Origin: Microbacterium sp. B35-30 | GTDB taxonomy: Bacteria > Actinomycetota > Actinomycetes > Actinomycetales > Microbacteriaceae | NCBI RefSeq assembly: GCF_010634855.1 | Contig: NZ_MWLQ01000013.1 | Location: forward strand, 1 to 45,728 | Length of the DNA: 45,728 nucleotides | Reading direction: 5' to 3' | In this document: positions 15,506 to 24,653 of the stretch, in pieces | How the letters are laid out: each line of letters begins with the position of its first letter | Numbering within the stretch: position 1 is the first letter of the stretch | Notes under the pieces: generated by a model | The model's database searches: none | What the model saw: only the letters and a program-made list of their open reading frames with translations | What the model was told of the DNA's origin: nothing | Program-made: the position numbers and the translations under genes

Positions 15506-16915
15506 TCAGTGCGCCACGAACTCGTCGGCGGCCGACAGCGCGCGGTCGATCACGTCCAGGCCGCGCACCAGCTCGTCCTCGGTGATCACGAGGGGCGGGG
15601 CGACGTGCACGCGGTTGAAGTGGGTGAAGGGCCACACGCCCTCGCGCTTGCACGCCGCGGCGACGGCGACGATGGGTGCGGCATCCGCCCCGCTCGCGTT
15701 GAACGGCACGAGCTGCTCGCGGGTCTCGCGGTCTTTGACGAGCTCGATCGCCCAGAAGAGGCCCATGCCGCGCACGTCGCCGACGGACGGATGCCGCTCC
15801 GCGATGTCGCGCAGGCGAGGCTCGACCACGCGCGAGCCGAGGTCGCGGACGCGTTCGAGGATGCCGTCGCGCTTGAAGACCTCGAACGTCGCCACGCCCG
15901 CGGCGCATGCCAGCGGGTGCCCCGAGTACGTGAGCCCGCCGGGGAACGAGACGGTGTCGAAGTGCGCCGCGATACGGTCCGAGACGACGACGCCGCCGAG
16001 CGGCACGTAGCCCGAGTTCACGCCCTTGGCGAAGGTGATGAGGTCGGGCTGCACGTCGAACGCCTGGAACGCGAACCACTCACCGACCCGGCCGAAGCCG
16101 ACCATCACCTCGTCGGCGATGTAGACGATGCCGAAGCGGGTGCACAGCTCTCGGACGCCCGCGAGATAGCCGGGCGGCGGCACCAGCACGCCGTTCGTGC
16201 CGACGATCGTCTCGATGACGATGGCGGCGATCGTCGACGCGCCCTCGAGCACGATGGTCTGCTCGAGGTGCTCGAGCGCGCGCTGCGTCTCTTCCTCGGG
16301 GCTCGACGAGTGGAACGCCGAGCGGTAGGGGTAAGGCCCGAAGAACTTCGCCGTCGAGCCGTCGCCCGGCTCGTTCGGCCAGCGCCGCGGGTCGCCCGTC
16401 AGCGAGATGGCGGTGGTCGTGTTGCCGTGGTAGCTGCGGTACATCGACAGCACCTTGCGGCGGCCGGTCACGAGACGCGCCATGCGGACGGCGTTCTCGT
16501 TCGCGTCGGCGCCGCCGTTCGTGAAGAACACCTTCTCGAAGCCATCGCCGGCGACGTCGGCGATGCGCCGGGCGAGCTCGCCGCGCACATCGTTCGCCAT
16601 AGACGGCTGGATGGTCGCCAGGCGGCCGGCCTGCCGCTGGATGGCCTCGACGAGATCCGGATGCTGATGCCCGAGGTTGAGGTTCACCAGCTGCGAGCTG
16701 AAATCGAGGTAGGCGTTGCCGCTGTAGTCCCAGAACGTCGCACCCGCGCCCGCCGCGACAGGCAGCGGGTCGATGAGCGCCTGCGCGCTCCAGGAGTGGA
16801 ACACGTGACCGCGGTCGTCCGCGCGCACGCGCGCCTCGGCGTCGGGGTCGGGGAGCGGGCGGCGGTCACCGGACGGGTCGGTGTACGCGGCGGTGGCGGC
16901 GAGCGTGTCGGTCAT
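15506..16915 (-). CDS. Class III (omega) aminotransferase, probably amine or beta-alanine:pyruvate type
   Basis: A 469-aa PLP enzyme of fold type I, subgroup III. Seen: FWDYSGNAYLDFSSQLVNLNLGH (61-83), FTNGGADANENAVRMAR (131-147), SYHGNTTTAISLTGD (161-175), the cofactor Asp in IADEVMVGFGR (Asp268), and the PLP lysine in LITFAKGVNSGYVPLGGV (Lys297). The family transfers terminal amino groups of omega-amino acids or diamines to pyruvate or 2-oxoglutarate, giving semialdehydes. The neighbouring MmsA-type dehydrogenase would accept a semialdehyde such as malonate semialdehyde, so beta-alanine is a reasonable substrate, though putrescine or GABA cannot be excluded. ATG 16915 has an AAGGA SD. Confidence 0.9.
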   Translation of the reverse strand: MTDTLAATAAYTDPSGDRRPLPDPDAEARVRADDRGHVFHSWSAQALIDPLPVAAGAGATFWDYSGNAYLDFSSQLVNLNLGHQHPDLVEAIQRQAGRLATIQPSMANDVRGELARRIADVAGDGFEKVFFTNGGADANENAVRMARLVTGRRKVLSMYRSYHGNTTTAISLTGDPRRWPNEPGDGSTAKFFGPYPYRSAFHSSSPEEETQRALEHLEQTIVLEGASTIAAIVIETIVGTNGVLVPPPGYLAGVRELCTRFGIVYIADEVMVGFGRVGEWFAFQAFDVQPDLITFAKGVNSGYVPLGGVVVSDRIAAHFDTVSFPGGLTYSGHPLACAAGVATFEVFKRDGILERVRDLGSRVVEPRLRDIAERHPSVGDVRGMGLFWAIELVKDRETREQLVPFNASGADAAPIVAVAAACKREGVWPFTHFNRVHVAPPLVITEDELVRGLDVIDRALSAADEFVAH

Positions 16916-16942
16916 GGGGAGTCCTTGCGTGTCGTCGTGTCC

Positions 16943-17070
16943 GGTCGTTGAGCGAGCGAAGCGAGACGAAACGGCGCTTGCTCGTGGGTTCAGGCGTTTC
17001 GTCTCGCTCGTTCCTCGCTCGCTCAACGGCCAAAATCTCGGTCGTTGAGCAAGCTTGCGAGACGAAACGG
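16943..17070. repeat. REP-like element, three copies in alternating orientation
   Basis: Copies at about 16943-16974 (forward, GGTCGTTGAGCGAGC start), 16994-17029 (reverse) and 17040-17070 (forward, with GCAAGCTTGC in the middle). The last copy ends 2 bp from the mmsA stop codon. The opposed pair can form a long stem, so it probably acts at the 3' end of the mmsA transcript. Confidence 0.85.
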
Positions 17071-17071
17071 G

Positions 17072-18640
17072 TCAGTTGTTCTGGGGGAAGCCGAGGTTGA
17101 TGCCGGTGTGGCCGGACTGGCTGCGCGTGGCGGGGTCGAGCCAGCGGCTGGTGATGGCCTTCTCGCGCGTGAAGAAGTCGAAGCCGTGCACGCCGTAGGC
17201 CTTGGCGTCGCCGAACAGCGACTGCTTCCAGCCGCCGAAGGAGTGGTAGGCGACCGGAACCGGGATGGGCACGTTGATGCCGATCATGCCGACCTGCACC
17301 TCGTTCTGGAAGCGGCGGGCGGCTCCGCCGTCGTTGGTGAAGATCGCGGTGCCGTTGCCGAACTGGCCCGAGTTGATCAGCCCCAGACCCTCGTCGTAGG
17401 ACGGCACGCGCACGACGGAGAGGACCGGTCCGAAGATCTCCTCCTGGTAGGCGCGGCTGGTGGTGGGGATGTCGTCGATCAGGGTGGGGCCGAAGAAGAA
17501 CCCGTCCTCGTGCCCATCGACCGTGAAGCCCCGGCCGTCGACGATGATCTTCGCGCCGTCGGCCTCGGCGATGTCGACGTAGCTCGAGACCTTGTCGCGG
17601 TGCACGTCGGTGATCAGCGGCCCCATGTCGGGCTCGACGCCGTCCACGCCGGCACCGTTGCCGATGCGCAGCTTCGCGATCCGCTCCTGGATCTTCGCGA
17701 TGAGGTCGTCGGCGACCGGCTCGACGGCCAGCACGACCGAGATCGCCATGCAGCGCTCACCCGCCGCACCGTAGCCGGCGTTGACGGCCTGGTCCGCGAC
17801 CAGGTCGAGGTCGGCATCCGGAAGCACCAGCATGTGGTTCTTCGCGCCGCCCAGCGCCTGCACCCGCTTGCCGTGCTTGGAGGCGGTCTCGTAGATGTAC
17901 TGCGCGATCGGCGTCGAGCCCACGAACGAGATGGACTGCACGTCCGGGCTCTCCAGAAGCCCGTCGACCGCGAGCTTGTCGCCTTGCAGAACCGTGAACA
18001 CCCCGTCCGGCAGCCCAGCCTCCTGCCAGAGCGCCGCCAGCCACAGCGCCGCCGAGGGGTCCTTCTCGGACGGCTTGAGCACGACCGCGTTGCCGGCGGC
18101 GATCGCGATCGGGAAGAACCACATCGGCACCATCGCCGGGAAGTTGAACGGGCTGATGATGCCGACGACCCCGAGCGGCTGCTTCAGCGAGTACACGTCG
18201 ATGCCGCTCGAGGCGTTCTCGCTGAACGCGCCCTTGATGAAGTGCGGGAACCCGGTCGCCAGCTCCACGACCTCCTGGCCGCGCAGGATCTCGCCCATGG
18301 CGTCCGAGACGACCTTGCCGTGCTCGGCGGTGATGATCTCGGCCAGCTCCCGCTTACGGGCATTGAGCAGCTCGCGGAAGCTGAACAGCACCGACTGCCG
18401 ACGCGCGATCGAGAACTGCGACCACACCTCGTATCCGCGGACCGCCGACGCGATCGCCGCGTCGATCTCGGCCCGGTCGGCCAGTGCGACCCGGGCCGAC
18501 ACCATGCCGGTCGCCGGGTTGTACACGGGTGCGGTGCGGCCGGACGTCGACGCCCGCTCGGCACCATCGATCCAGTGCGAGATCACCCGCACATCGGCGT
18601 CTGTGGTCGCGGGGGCGACGGTGCTCTCGGCAATGCTCAT
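17072..18640 (-). CDS. mmsA: CoA-acylating methylmalonate/malonate-semialdehyde dehydrogenase
   Basis: A 522-aa aldehyde dehydrogenase. The catalytic Cys297 lies in GYGAAGERCMAISV. The segment GGAKNHMLVLPDADLD (264-279) carries Asn where hydrolytic ALDHs have the general-base Glu; this is diagnostic of the CoA-acylating MmsA/IolA branch. Other marks are IISPFNFPAMVPMWFFPIA (161-179), VVLKPSEKDP (186-195) and FVGSTPIAQYIY (239-250). The reaction is oxidative decarboxylation of (methyl)malonate semialdehyde with CoA and NAD+ to propionyl- or acetyl-CoA. It lies upstream of the aminotransferase on the same strand and divergent from a PucR regulator that probably controls it. Confidence 0.94.
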   Translation of the reverse strand: MSIAESTVAPATTDADVRVISHWIDGAERASTSGRTAPVYNPATGMVSARVALADRAEIDAAIASAVRGYEVWSQFSIARRQSVLFSFRELLNARKRELAEIITAEHGKVVSDAMGEILRGQEVVELATGFPHFIKGAFSENASSGIDVYSLKQPLGVVGIISPFNFPAMVPMWFFPIAIAAGNAVVLKPSEKDPSAALWLAALWQEAGLPDGVFTVLQGDKLAVDGLLESPDVQSISFVGSTPIAQYIYETASKHGKRVQALGGAKNHMLVLPDADLDLVADQAVNAGYGAAGERCMAISVVLAVEPVADDLIAKIQERIAKLRIGNGAGVDGVEPDMGPLITDVHRDKVSSYVDIAEADGAKIIVDGRGFTVDGHEDGFFFGPTLIDDIPTTSRAYQEEIFGPVLSVVRVPSYDEGLGLINSGQFGNGTAIFTNDGGAARRFQNEVQVGMIGINVPIPVPVAYHSFGGWKQSLFGDAKAYGVHGFDFFTREKAITSRWLDPATRSQSGHTGINLGFPQNN

Positions 18641-18683
18641 GAGTGGTCCCTTTCGGCGTCGGACAGATCGTGTGGCGATCCCT

Positions 18684-18689
18684 TAGGCT
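18684..18689 (+). promoter_or_regulatory. Possible -10 box (TAGGCT) for the PucR gene
   Basis: TAGGCT lies about 40 nt before GTG 18730 in the 89-bp divergent region between mmsA and the regulator. A purine-rich SD (AGAAGAAGAGG, 18712-18722) follows. No clear operator was identified by eye. Confidence 0.35.
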
Positions 18690-18729
18690 TGACCCGTCCC
18701 AGCCTGTCAGAGAAGAAGAGGCGTCAACG

Positions 18730-20391
18730 GTGCCCGACCGTCGCGAAGATCGCACGAACCAAACGGATCGTCCGGCTGATCGAGTCGCAGATGCGACCTT
18801 GCCGACCGTGCGCGAGGTGATCGCTCTCGACGCGGTCGCGCACGGTGTTCCGGAGGTGCTCGCCGGCGGCGACGCGCTCGATGCGCGGGTGCGCTGGCTG
18901 CACGTCTCGGACAGCGCCGGCGTGGCCCGCCTGCTCGACGGCGGCGAGCTGCTGCTGTCGACCGGTTCGTCCTGGCCCGTCGAACCTGCCGACCTGCGCC
19001 GCTTCGTCGACGAGCTCGCCGATGCCGGTCTCTCGGGTCTCGTGCTCGAACTCGGCACGCATTACCGCTACGTTCCCGCCGTGGTCGTCGAGGCCGCGGC
19101 GGCTCGCGGTCTGGCGCTCATCGTGCTGCACCGCGAGGTGAAGTTCGTCACCGTCACCGAGGCGGTGCACAGCCGCATCATCACCGGACAGACCGACGCG
19201 CTGCGGGCCCGCGACGAGGTGCGCGAGCGCTTCACCGCTCTCGTGCTGCGCGGCTCACCCGCGGACTTCATCGTGCACCAGGTCGCGCAGACGCTGGGCG
19301 CGCCGATCGTGCTCGAGAACCTCGGCTACGAAGTCGTGGCGGCCGAGGTGCCGCTCGCGATGGAGGAGGAGCTGTTCACCGAGTGGGAGCTGCGCTCGCG
19401 TTCCGCGCACCGGCGCTCCGAGCAGCGCCGGCAGCGGGGCGCCGCGGCGAGCCCCGACGATTGGCTCATCGTTCCCGTCGAGGCACGGGGCATCCGCTGG
19501 GGCAACCTCATCGCCCTGCCCGGACCCGAGCACGCAGCCGGGCGCATGGCGGTGCTCGAACAGGGCGCGATCGCGCTCGCCGTCGGGCGCCTGGCAGACG
19601 GCGACGCCGACGAGTGGGTGCGCATCGGCCGCCGCCGCCTGGTCGACGGATTGCTCGCGGGACGCTTCGCGGGCGTCGGCGGGGCGGCCGCGAGACTCGA
19701 GGCCGCGGGCCTGCCCCTCCGCGGGGCGAAGCTGCACGGCCTGGTCGTGTCGGGCGCGCCCGTTGCGGTGGAGCGAGCGGATGCCGCGGCCCGCGCCCTG
19801 CGCGGACGAGCGCTCGCGGGATCGGCGCCGTCCGGCGTCGCGGCGCCCGCGGCGACGATCCTGGTGTCACTGCCGCCCGAGACGGTGTTCGACGACGCAG
19901 CGGTGGTGGCCTTCGTGCGCGCCCTCGTCGACGCCGTCGACGTGGAGCGGGTCACCGTGTCGGTGGGGCGCGGTGCCGAGGGCATCGACGCGGCCCTCGC
20001 CTCGGTGCACGAAGCCGTCGACCTCGCGGGCGGCCGACGCCGCCGAACCGGACGCGGACCGCACCTTCGACGCGCCGAGAACCGTCCGCTGGTGCAGCTG
20101 GTGGCGGCGCTCCGCGACGACCACCGCGTGCTCGAGCACGGCGAGCGGATGCTCGCGCCCCTCATCGCGCACGACCTGGCGCGCTCGGGCGATCTGCTCG
20201 ACGTCCTCGAGGCGATGCTCGCGCACCCGGGCAACCGCACGGCGGCGGCCGGGGCATCCCATCTCTCCCGCTCGGTGTTCTACCAGCGCATCGCGCTCAT
20301 CGAGGAGCTGCTGGGCGCCGATCTCGACGACGGCGAGACCCAGACCGCGCTGCACCTCGCGCTGCTCGTGCGCAGGTCGGCGGGGCGTTGA
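18730..20391 (+). CDS. PucR-family transcriptional regulator
   Basis: A 553-aa regulator. The N-terminal PucR domain (about 25-150) contains TVREVIALDAVAHGVPEVLAG and VRWLHVSD; the middle is a GGDEF-like regulatory region. The C-terminus carries the PucR helix-turn-helix (about 480-550, HPGNRTAAAGASHLSRSVFYQRIALIEELLG). The family regulates catabolism of purines, GABA, proline and amines, usually from a divergent position, as here with mmsA. GTG 18730 was chosen for its SD and because upstream codons run into the mmsA promoter. Likely target: the mmsA-aminotransferase unit and possibly the amine oxidase unit downstream. Confidence 0.9.
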   Translation: MPDRREDRTNQTDRPADRVADATLPTVREVIALDAVAHGVPEVLAGGDALDARVRWLHVSDSAGVARLLDGGELLLSTGSSWPVEPADLRRFVDELADAGLSGLVLELGTHYRYVPAVVVEAAAARGLALIVLHREVKFVTVTEAVHSRIITGQTDALRARDEVRERFTALVLRGSPADFIVHQVAQTLGAPIVLENLGYEVVAAEVPLAMEEELFTEWELRSRSAHRRSEQRRQRGAAASPDDWLIVPVEARGIRWGNLIALPGPEHAAGRMAVLEQGAIALAVGRLADGDADEWVRIGRRRLVDGLLAGRFAGVGGAAARLEAAGLPLRGAKLHGLVVSGAPVAVERADAAARALRGRALAGSAPSGVAAPAATILVSLPPETVFDDAAVVAFVRALVDAVDVERVTVSVGRGAEGIDAALASVHEAVDLAGGRRRRTGRGPHLRRAENRPLVQLVAALRDDHRVLEHGERMLAPLIAHDLARSGDLLDVLEAMLAHPGNRTAAAGASHLSRSVFYQRIALIEELLGADLDDGETQTALHLALLVRRSAGR

Positions 20392-20427
20392 TCCGAGGGG
20401 CCCGCGTCGCGCTGCAGGAGACGGCCG

Positions 20428-20757
20428 TCAGCCGAGGATGTAGACCTTCCGCAGCGTCTCGCGAACGGTCCACACCGTGCGCATGCCCGCGGTGAGACGC
20501 GCGACCGAGCCCGCCCGCAGCTCGATCGGCTCGAGTGCCGGGTCGTCGAACGACACCGTCGCCGAGCCCGACAGCACCACGAACACCTCGTCCGCCTCGA
20601 CGTCGGTCGAGACGCCGGGCGTGTGCTCCCACACCCCGATCGTGTCGGTGAGCTCGGCGAAGCCGGTGCGGGGCGAGCCCTCGACCACCTGCTCGGCGGG
20701 CAGGGGCTCGAGCGCAAGCGCGAGGGAGTCGGCATCCGTCACGATTCCCGGGTTCAC
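20428..20757 (-). CDS. Cupin-domain protein coupled to the FAD oxidase
   Basis: A 109-aa single cupin. DEVFVVLSGSATVSFDD is the first conserved strand block; the second block (ELRAGSVARLTAGMRTVWTVRETLRKVYIL) lacks the usual histidine metal ligands, as in the (S)-ureidoglycine or ethanolamine-type small cupins that accompany amine oxidases. Its GTG start overlaps the stop of the FAD oxidase (GTGA), so the two are translationally coupled. It may bind a small substrate or product; an enzymatic role is uncertain. Confidence 0.82.
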   Translation of the reverse strand: MNPGIVTDADSLALALEPLPAEQVVEGSPRTGFAELTDTIGVWEHTPGVSTDVEADEVFVVLSGSATVSFDDPALEPIELRAGSVARLTAGMRTVWTVRETLRKVYILG

Positions 20758-22220
20758 GAGTCGAACCCCAGTCCGACCGCGTCCAGCGTCTTCAGCAGCA
20801 GGTTGCGCTTGCCCTTGTTGTGGTCCGCGCGGTCCAGCGACCAGCGTGTGGCGTTGATGCCGATCGACGCCGCGGGCTCGGGCGGGAACGGAAGCGGGCG
20901 CTTCTGCACCATCTCGAGCCCGGTGCGCTCGTTCGAGACCCCGTCGAGCAGGTCGAGCATGACGTCGCCGGCGAAGCGCGTCGACCCGACGCCGAGCCCG
21001 GTGAAGCCCGCGGCGTAGGCGACCCGGCGCTCACGGGCGGTGCCGAAGAAGGCCGTGAACTGCGTCGAGGTGTCGATCGCGCCCGCCCACTGGTGGGTGA
21101 AGCGCAGGCCCTCGAGCTGCGGGAACGTGGTGAAGAAGTGGCTCGCGAGGCGTGCCCACGTCTCGGGGCGCTCCTCGTAGGCGGGATCGACCTTGCGGCC
21201 GTAGTGGTAGATCGCGTCGTACCCGCCGAACAGGATCCGGTTGTCCTTCGTGATCCGGTAGTAGTGGAACTGGTTCGCCATGTCGCCGATGCCCTGGCGG
21301 TCCTGCCACCCGATCGACGCGACCTGCGCGTCGGTGAGCGGCTCGGTCATCAGCACGTAGTCGTACACGGGCACCGTCATGAGCCGGTTGCGCTTGATGA
21401 GCGACGGGAAGACGTTGGTGGCGAGCGCGGCTCGGGATGCCTCGACGCGGCCGTCGGCGGTCGCCACGACGACTCCCGGACCGGTCGTGTCGAGGCCGGT
21501 CACGTGCGAGCGCTCGAAGATCTCCACGCCGCGCTCCTCGCACACGCGCGCGAGCTCCGCGGCCATGCGGGCCGGGTGCAGCATGCCGCACGCGTGCTTC
21601 TCCCAGACGGCGGCGAGGTACGTGGGGGAGTGGACGGATGCCTGCGCCTCCGCCTGGTCGAGATAGACGACGCCCTCCTCGCCCTCGGCGGCCCACTCCT
21701 TGAGCCACTCGACCTGGTGGGGCTCGACGGCGGGGGCGAACTGGCCGGTGCGCTCGAACTGGAAGTCCATGCCGTAGCGCGCCTCGGAGGCCTCGATCGC
21801 ATCGAGGTTCTCGCGCCCGAGCCGGTCGAGCAGCGGCATCTCGTCGGGCCACCGGGCCATGCCGTTCTCGTGGCCGTGCGTGAGGCTCGCCTCGCAGAAG
21901 CCGCCGTTGCGGCCGGACGCCGCCCAGCCGACGCGCTGCGCCTCGACGATCACGACCTTCGCCGCGGGGTCGCGCTCGGTGGCGAGCAATGCGGTCCACA
22001 GGCCGGCGTAGCCGCCGCCGACGACGACGAGGTCGGCGCGATGCGTGCCCATCAGCGACGGCCGGTCGGGGAGGAGGGAGTCAGGGAGGTCGTCGCGCCA
22101 GAACACCGCGTGGCGGGTGTCGGCGAGGGAATGCTGGACGACGGATGCTGCCGGCCGCTGTCGTTCGAACACGGTCGTGCCCACGGGTATCAACTCCGAT
22201 GCGGTGTCTGGTGCTCCCAT
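20754..22220 (-). CDS. FAD-dependent amine oxidoreductase, PuuB-like (DAO family)
   Basis: A 488-aa flavoprotein. The dinucleotide-binding motif VVVGGGYAGLWTAL lies at 65-78, followed by VIVEAQRVGWAASGRNGGFCEASLTHG, the flavin-contact block typical of gamma-glutamylputrescine oxidase and related DAO-fold amine oxidases. The C-terminus has AYAAGFTGLGVGSTRFAGDVMLDLL, the second FAD contact. The family oxidises amines to aldehydes, releasing ammonia and hydrogen peroxide. ATG 22220 was chosen because upstream codons lack family features. It is coupled to the cupin gene. No gamma-glutamylputrescine synthetase is in the window, so the actual substrate is open. Confidence 0.9.
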   Translation of the reverse strand: MGAPDTASELIPVGTTVFERQRPAASVVQHSLADTRHAVFWRDDLPDSLLPDRPSLMGTHRADLVVVGGGYAGLWTALLATERDPAAKVVIVEAQRVGWAASGRNGGFCEASLTHGHENGMARWPDEMPLLDRLGRENLDAIEASEARYGMDFQFERTGQFAPAVEPHQVEWLKEWAAEGEEGVVYLDQAEAQASVHSPTYLAAVWEKHACGMLHPARMAAELARVCEERGVEIFERSHVTGLDTTGPGVVVATADGRVEASRAALATNVFPSLIKRNRLMTVPVYDYVLMTEPLTDAQVASIGWQDRQGIGDMANQFHYYRITKDNRILFGGYDAIYHYGRKVDPAYEERPETWARLASHFFTTFPQLEGLRFTHQWAGAIDTSTQFTAFFGTARERRVAYAAGFTGLGVGSTRFAGDVMLDLLDGVSNERTGLEMVQKRPLPFPPEPAASIGINATRWSLDRADHNKGKRNLLLKTLDAVGLGFDS

Positions 22221-22312
22221 CCTCGCCGGTTCGGGCCGGCGCCGCAGGCCCCGCCTGTCGGGACTTGACGGGCCGGTCGGACAGGTTGTCGCGCCCGCGT
22301 CAGGGCGCGGCG

Positions 22313-22870
22313 TCAGACCGCCGCGAGTTCGGCTGCCAGTGCGTCGACGTCGGCGACTCGCGCGTAGCTGCCGTCGAGCGCTGCCATGAACGCCAGATGC
22401 ACCTGGGCGCCGGGCACGGTCCTGCCGTCGTAGGCGAGGTCGGGCGCCGCGCAGGCGTCCTGCGCCACGGCGAGGCGGAAGCCGAGATCGGATGCCGCGC
22501 GCACAGTGGCATCGATGCACATGCTCGACATCATCCCGGCCACCACGATCTCATCGGCCGCCGCCGCCCGCAGCAGGGCCTCGAGCCCGGTGCCGAGGAA
22601 GGCGTTCGGCTCGTGCTTGACGATGACGTGCTCGGCGCCGTCCGGGGCGACACGCGGGTCGAACTCCACACCGGGCGTCCCGGGGGCGAAGAACGCGGCA
22701 TCCGGACCGTCCCACACGTGCTGGACGTGCACGACCCGCTCGCCCGTCGCCCGGAAGGCGGCGAGAAGTCGCGCAGCGGCATCGGCGGCGGCATCCGCGT
22801 CGACGAGCGGATGCCGCCCTCCCGGGAAGTAGTCGCGCTGGATGTCGATGAGGAGCAGGAGTCGGGTCAC
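22313..22870 (-). CDS. Isochorismatase-family cysteine hydrolase
   Basis: A 185-aa hydrolase with the family triad Asp9 (LLLIDIQRDYF), Lys85 (VIVKHEPNAFLGT) and Cys118 (MSSMCIDATVRAASDLGF). The non-proline cis-peptide region GMMSSMC matches nicotinamidase/ureidoacrylate/carbamoyl amidase relatives, which hydrolyse small amides or carbamates. Context suggests an amide from amine or purine breakdown. The start is GTG 22870; TATGCT (complement of 22877-22882) ends 6 nt upstream, so it has its own probable leaderless promoter. Confidence 0.9.
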   Translation of the reverse strand: MTRLLLLIDIQRDYFPGGRHPLVDADAAADAAARLLAAFRATGERVVHVQHVWDGPDAAFFAPGTPGVEFDPRVAPDGAEHVIVKHEPNAFLGTGLEALLRAAAADEIVVAGMMSSMCIDATVRAASDLGFRLAVAQDACAAPDLAYDGRTVPGAQVHLAFMAALDGSYARVADVDALAAELAAV

Positions 22871-22889
22871 CGCAACAGCATAGATGCGT

Positions 22890-22998
22890 CGCGTCAGGCG
22901 TCCGGCGCGGCGAATTCACCGGTCGTTGAGCGAGCGAGGAACGAGCGAGACGAAACGCCTGAGCGCGGCTCAGAACGCGTCAGGCGTCCGGCGCGGCG
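22890..22998. repeat. 23-bp direct duplication flanking a REP-like element
   Basis: The 23 bp at 22976-22998, which include the stop codon and last codons of the amidohydrolase gene, are repeated exactly at 22890-22912. A single REP-like copy (22921-22959) lies between them. The layout looks like a local duplication associated with arrival of the element. Confidence 0.8.
22921..22959 (+). repeat. REP-like element, single copy
   Basis: Begins GGTCGTTGAGCGAGCGAGG and ends GAGACGAAACGCC. It lies 21 bp downstream of the amidohydrolase stop codon and 50 bp upstream of the hydrolase start. Confidence 0.85.
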
Positions 22999-24635
22999 TA
23001 GACGCGCTCGCCCTGCACGAAGGTCTGGAGGGTGCGGGTCGCGCCGATCCGGTCGGCCGGCCCGGCGAAGGGATCCCGGTCGAGCACGGCCAGGTCGGCG
23101 TACTTGCCGACCTCGATCGTGCCCGTGACGTCGTCGAGGTGGTTCACCCACGCCGATCCGGCCGTGTACGCGGTGAGCGACGTCGCGAGGTCGATCGACT
23201 GCTCGGGATAGAACGGGTCGTACTCGCCCTCCTCCTGACCGGGCGCGGCCATGCGGTTGACCGCGGTGTGGATCGCGGCCATCGGATCGGGCGTCGACAC
23301 CGACCAGTCGCTCCCCGCTGCGAGCACGGCGCCCGAGCGCAGCAGGTCGCCGAACGGGTACTGCCAGGCGCTGCGCTGCTCACCGAAGAACGGCAGCGTC
23401 AGCTCGACCATCTGCGGCTCGTACGTCGCCCACAGCGACTGCATGTTCGCGGCGACTCCGAGCTCGCGGAACCGGCGCATGTCTTCGGGATGCACCACCT
23501 GGATGTGCGCGATGTGGTGGCGGTTGTCGCGGCGGCCGTTGCGGGCGATCGCATTCTCGACCGCGTCGAGGCACTCGCGCACGGCGCGGTCGCCGATCGC
23601 GTGGAAGTGCACCTGGAAGCCCGCCGCGTCGAGGAGGGGCACCGCCTCATTGAGGACGGCAGGGTCGACAAACGAGATCCCCGAGTTGTCGGTGAGATGG
23701 CCGTGGCCGTCGCAGTACGGCTCGAGCATCGAGGCGGTGAAGTTCTCGGCGACGCCGTCCTGCATCACCTTCACGGATGTCGCGGCGAAGCGCCCGCCCC
23801 GGTACCGCTCGCGCCGCTCGAGGATCGACGGGATCTGCTCGAGGCCCTGGGTTCGGTCCCACCAGATCGCTCCGACGACGCGCGCCGTCAGGGTGCCGTC
23901 GGCCGCTGCCGCGAGGTAGGCGGGGCCGGGGTCTCCGGCATCCCCGTACGAGCCGACGATGGCGTCCTGCCAGCCGGTGATGCCGAACGAGTGCAGGTAG
24001 CGCTGGCCGAGCAGCAGCGCCTCGGTGAGCCGCTCCAGGGGCTCTTCGGGCAGCAGGCGGTTGACGAGTGCCATCGCGCCCTCGTGCAGCGTGCCCGACG
24101 GGGCGCCGTCGGCGTCGCGCTCGATGCGGCCGTCTGCCGGGTCGAGGGTGTCGCGGTCGATGCCCGCGCGCCGCAGCGCGGCCGAGTTCACCCACGCGCC
24201 GTGGCCGTCGCGGTTCGGGAAGAACGCCGGGCGGTCGCCGGTGACGGCATCGAGCGCGGATGCGGTCGGCGTGCCGCCGGGGAACGCCGACATCTGCCAC
24301 CCGCCGCCGAGAATCCACTCGTCGTCCGGGTGCGCGCGGACGTAGCCGCCGATGGCGTCGACGTACTCGGCGGCAGTGCTGAGCCCGGAGAGGTCGCAGC
24401 GGAGCATGTCGAGCCCGCCCCACACCGGATGCACGTGCGCGTCCTGGAAACCGGGGATCAGCATGCGTCCCGCGAGGTCCACGGCTTCGGTCGAGGGGCC
24501 GACGAGGTCGCCCAGGTCGCCGGGCGAGACGGCGACGATGCGCCCGTCCGTGACGGCGACCGAGCCCGCGCGCGAACGAACGGTGTCGGCGGTGAACACG
24601 GGTCCGCCGGTGAACACGAGGTCGGCGTAGGGCAT
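22980..24635 (-). CDS. YtcJ-like metal-dependent amidohydrolase
   Basis: A 551-aa amidohydrolase-superfamily protein. The metal ligands His67 and His69 lie in LIPGFQDAHVHPVWGG. Also seen are the mid-barrel KVMQDGVAENFTASML, QVHFHAIGDRAVRECLDAVENA with a further metal-site His, HIAHIQVVHPEDMRRF, and AAGSDWSVSTPDP with the catalytic Asp. This pattern is that of the YtcJ/Amidohydro_3 group; substrates are N-acyl or cyclic amides but mostly unknown. ATG 24635 has a strong SD (AGGAGA). Its position downstream of potC suggests a link to amine use. Confidence 0.9.
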   Translation of the reverse strand: MPYADLVFTGGPVFTADTVRSRAGSVAVTDGRIVAVSPGDLGDLVGPSTEAVDLAGRMLIPGFQDAHVHPVWGGLDMLRCDLSGLSTAAEYVDAIGGYVRAHPDDEWILGGGWQMSAFPGGTPTASALDAVTGDRPAFFPNRDGHGAWVNSAALRRAGIDRDTLDPADGRIERDADGAPSGTLHEGAMALVNRLLPEEPLERLTEALLLGQRYLHSFGITGWQDAIVGSYGDAGDPGPAYLAAAADGTLTARVVGAIWWDRTQGLEQIPSILERRERYRGGRFAATSVKVMQDGVAENFTASMLEPYCDGHGHLTDNSGISFVDPAVLNEAVPLLDAAGFQVHFHAIGDRAVRECLDAVENAIARNGRRDNRHHIAHIQVVHPEDMRRFRELGVAANMQSLWATYEPQMVELTLPFFGEQRSAWQYPFGDLLRSGAVLAAGSDWSVSTPDPMAAIHTAVNRMAAPGQEEGEYDPFYPEQSIDLATSLTAYTAGSAWVNHLDDVTGTIEVGKYADLAVLDRDPFAGPADRIGATRTLQTFVQGERVYAAPDA

Positions 24636-24653
24636 GGGTCTCCTGTGGCCTCG

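Noticed and set aside
15056..16951. Long plus-strand open frame across the hexapeptide and aminotransferase genes
   Set aside because: It is antisense to two well-supported genes and its translation is low-complexity Arg/Asp/His-rich sequence.
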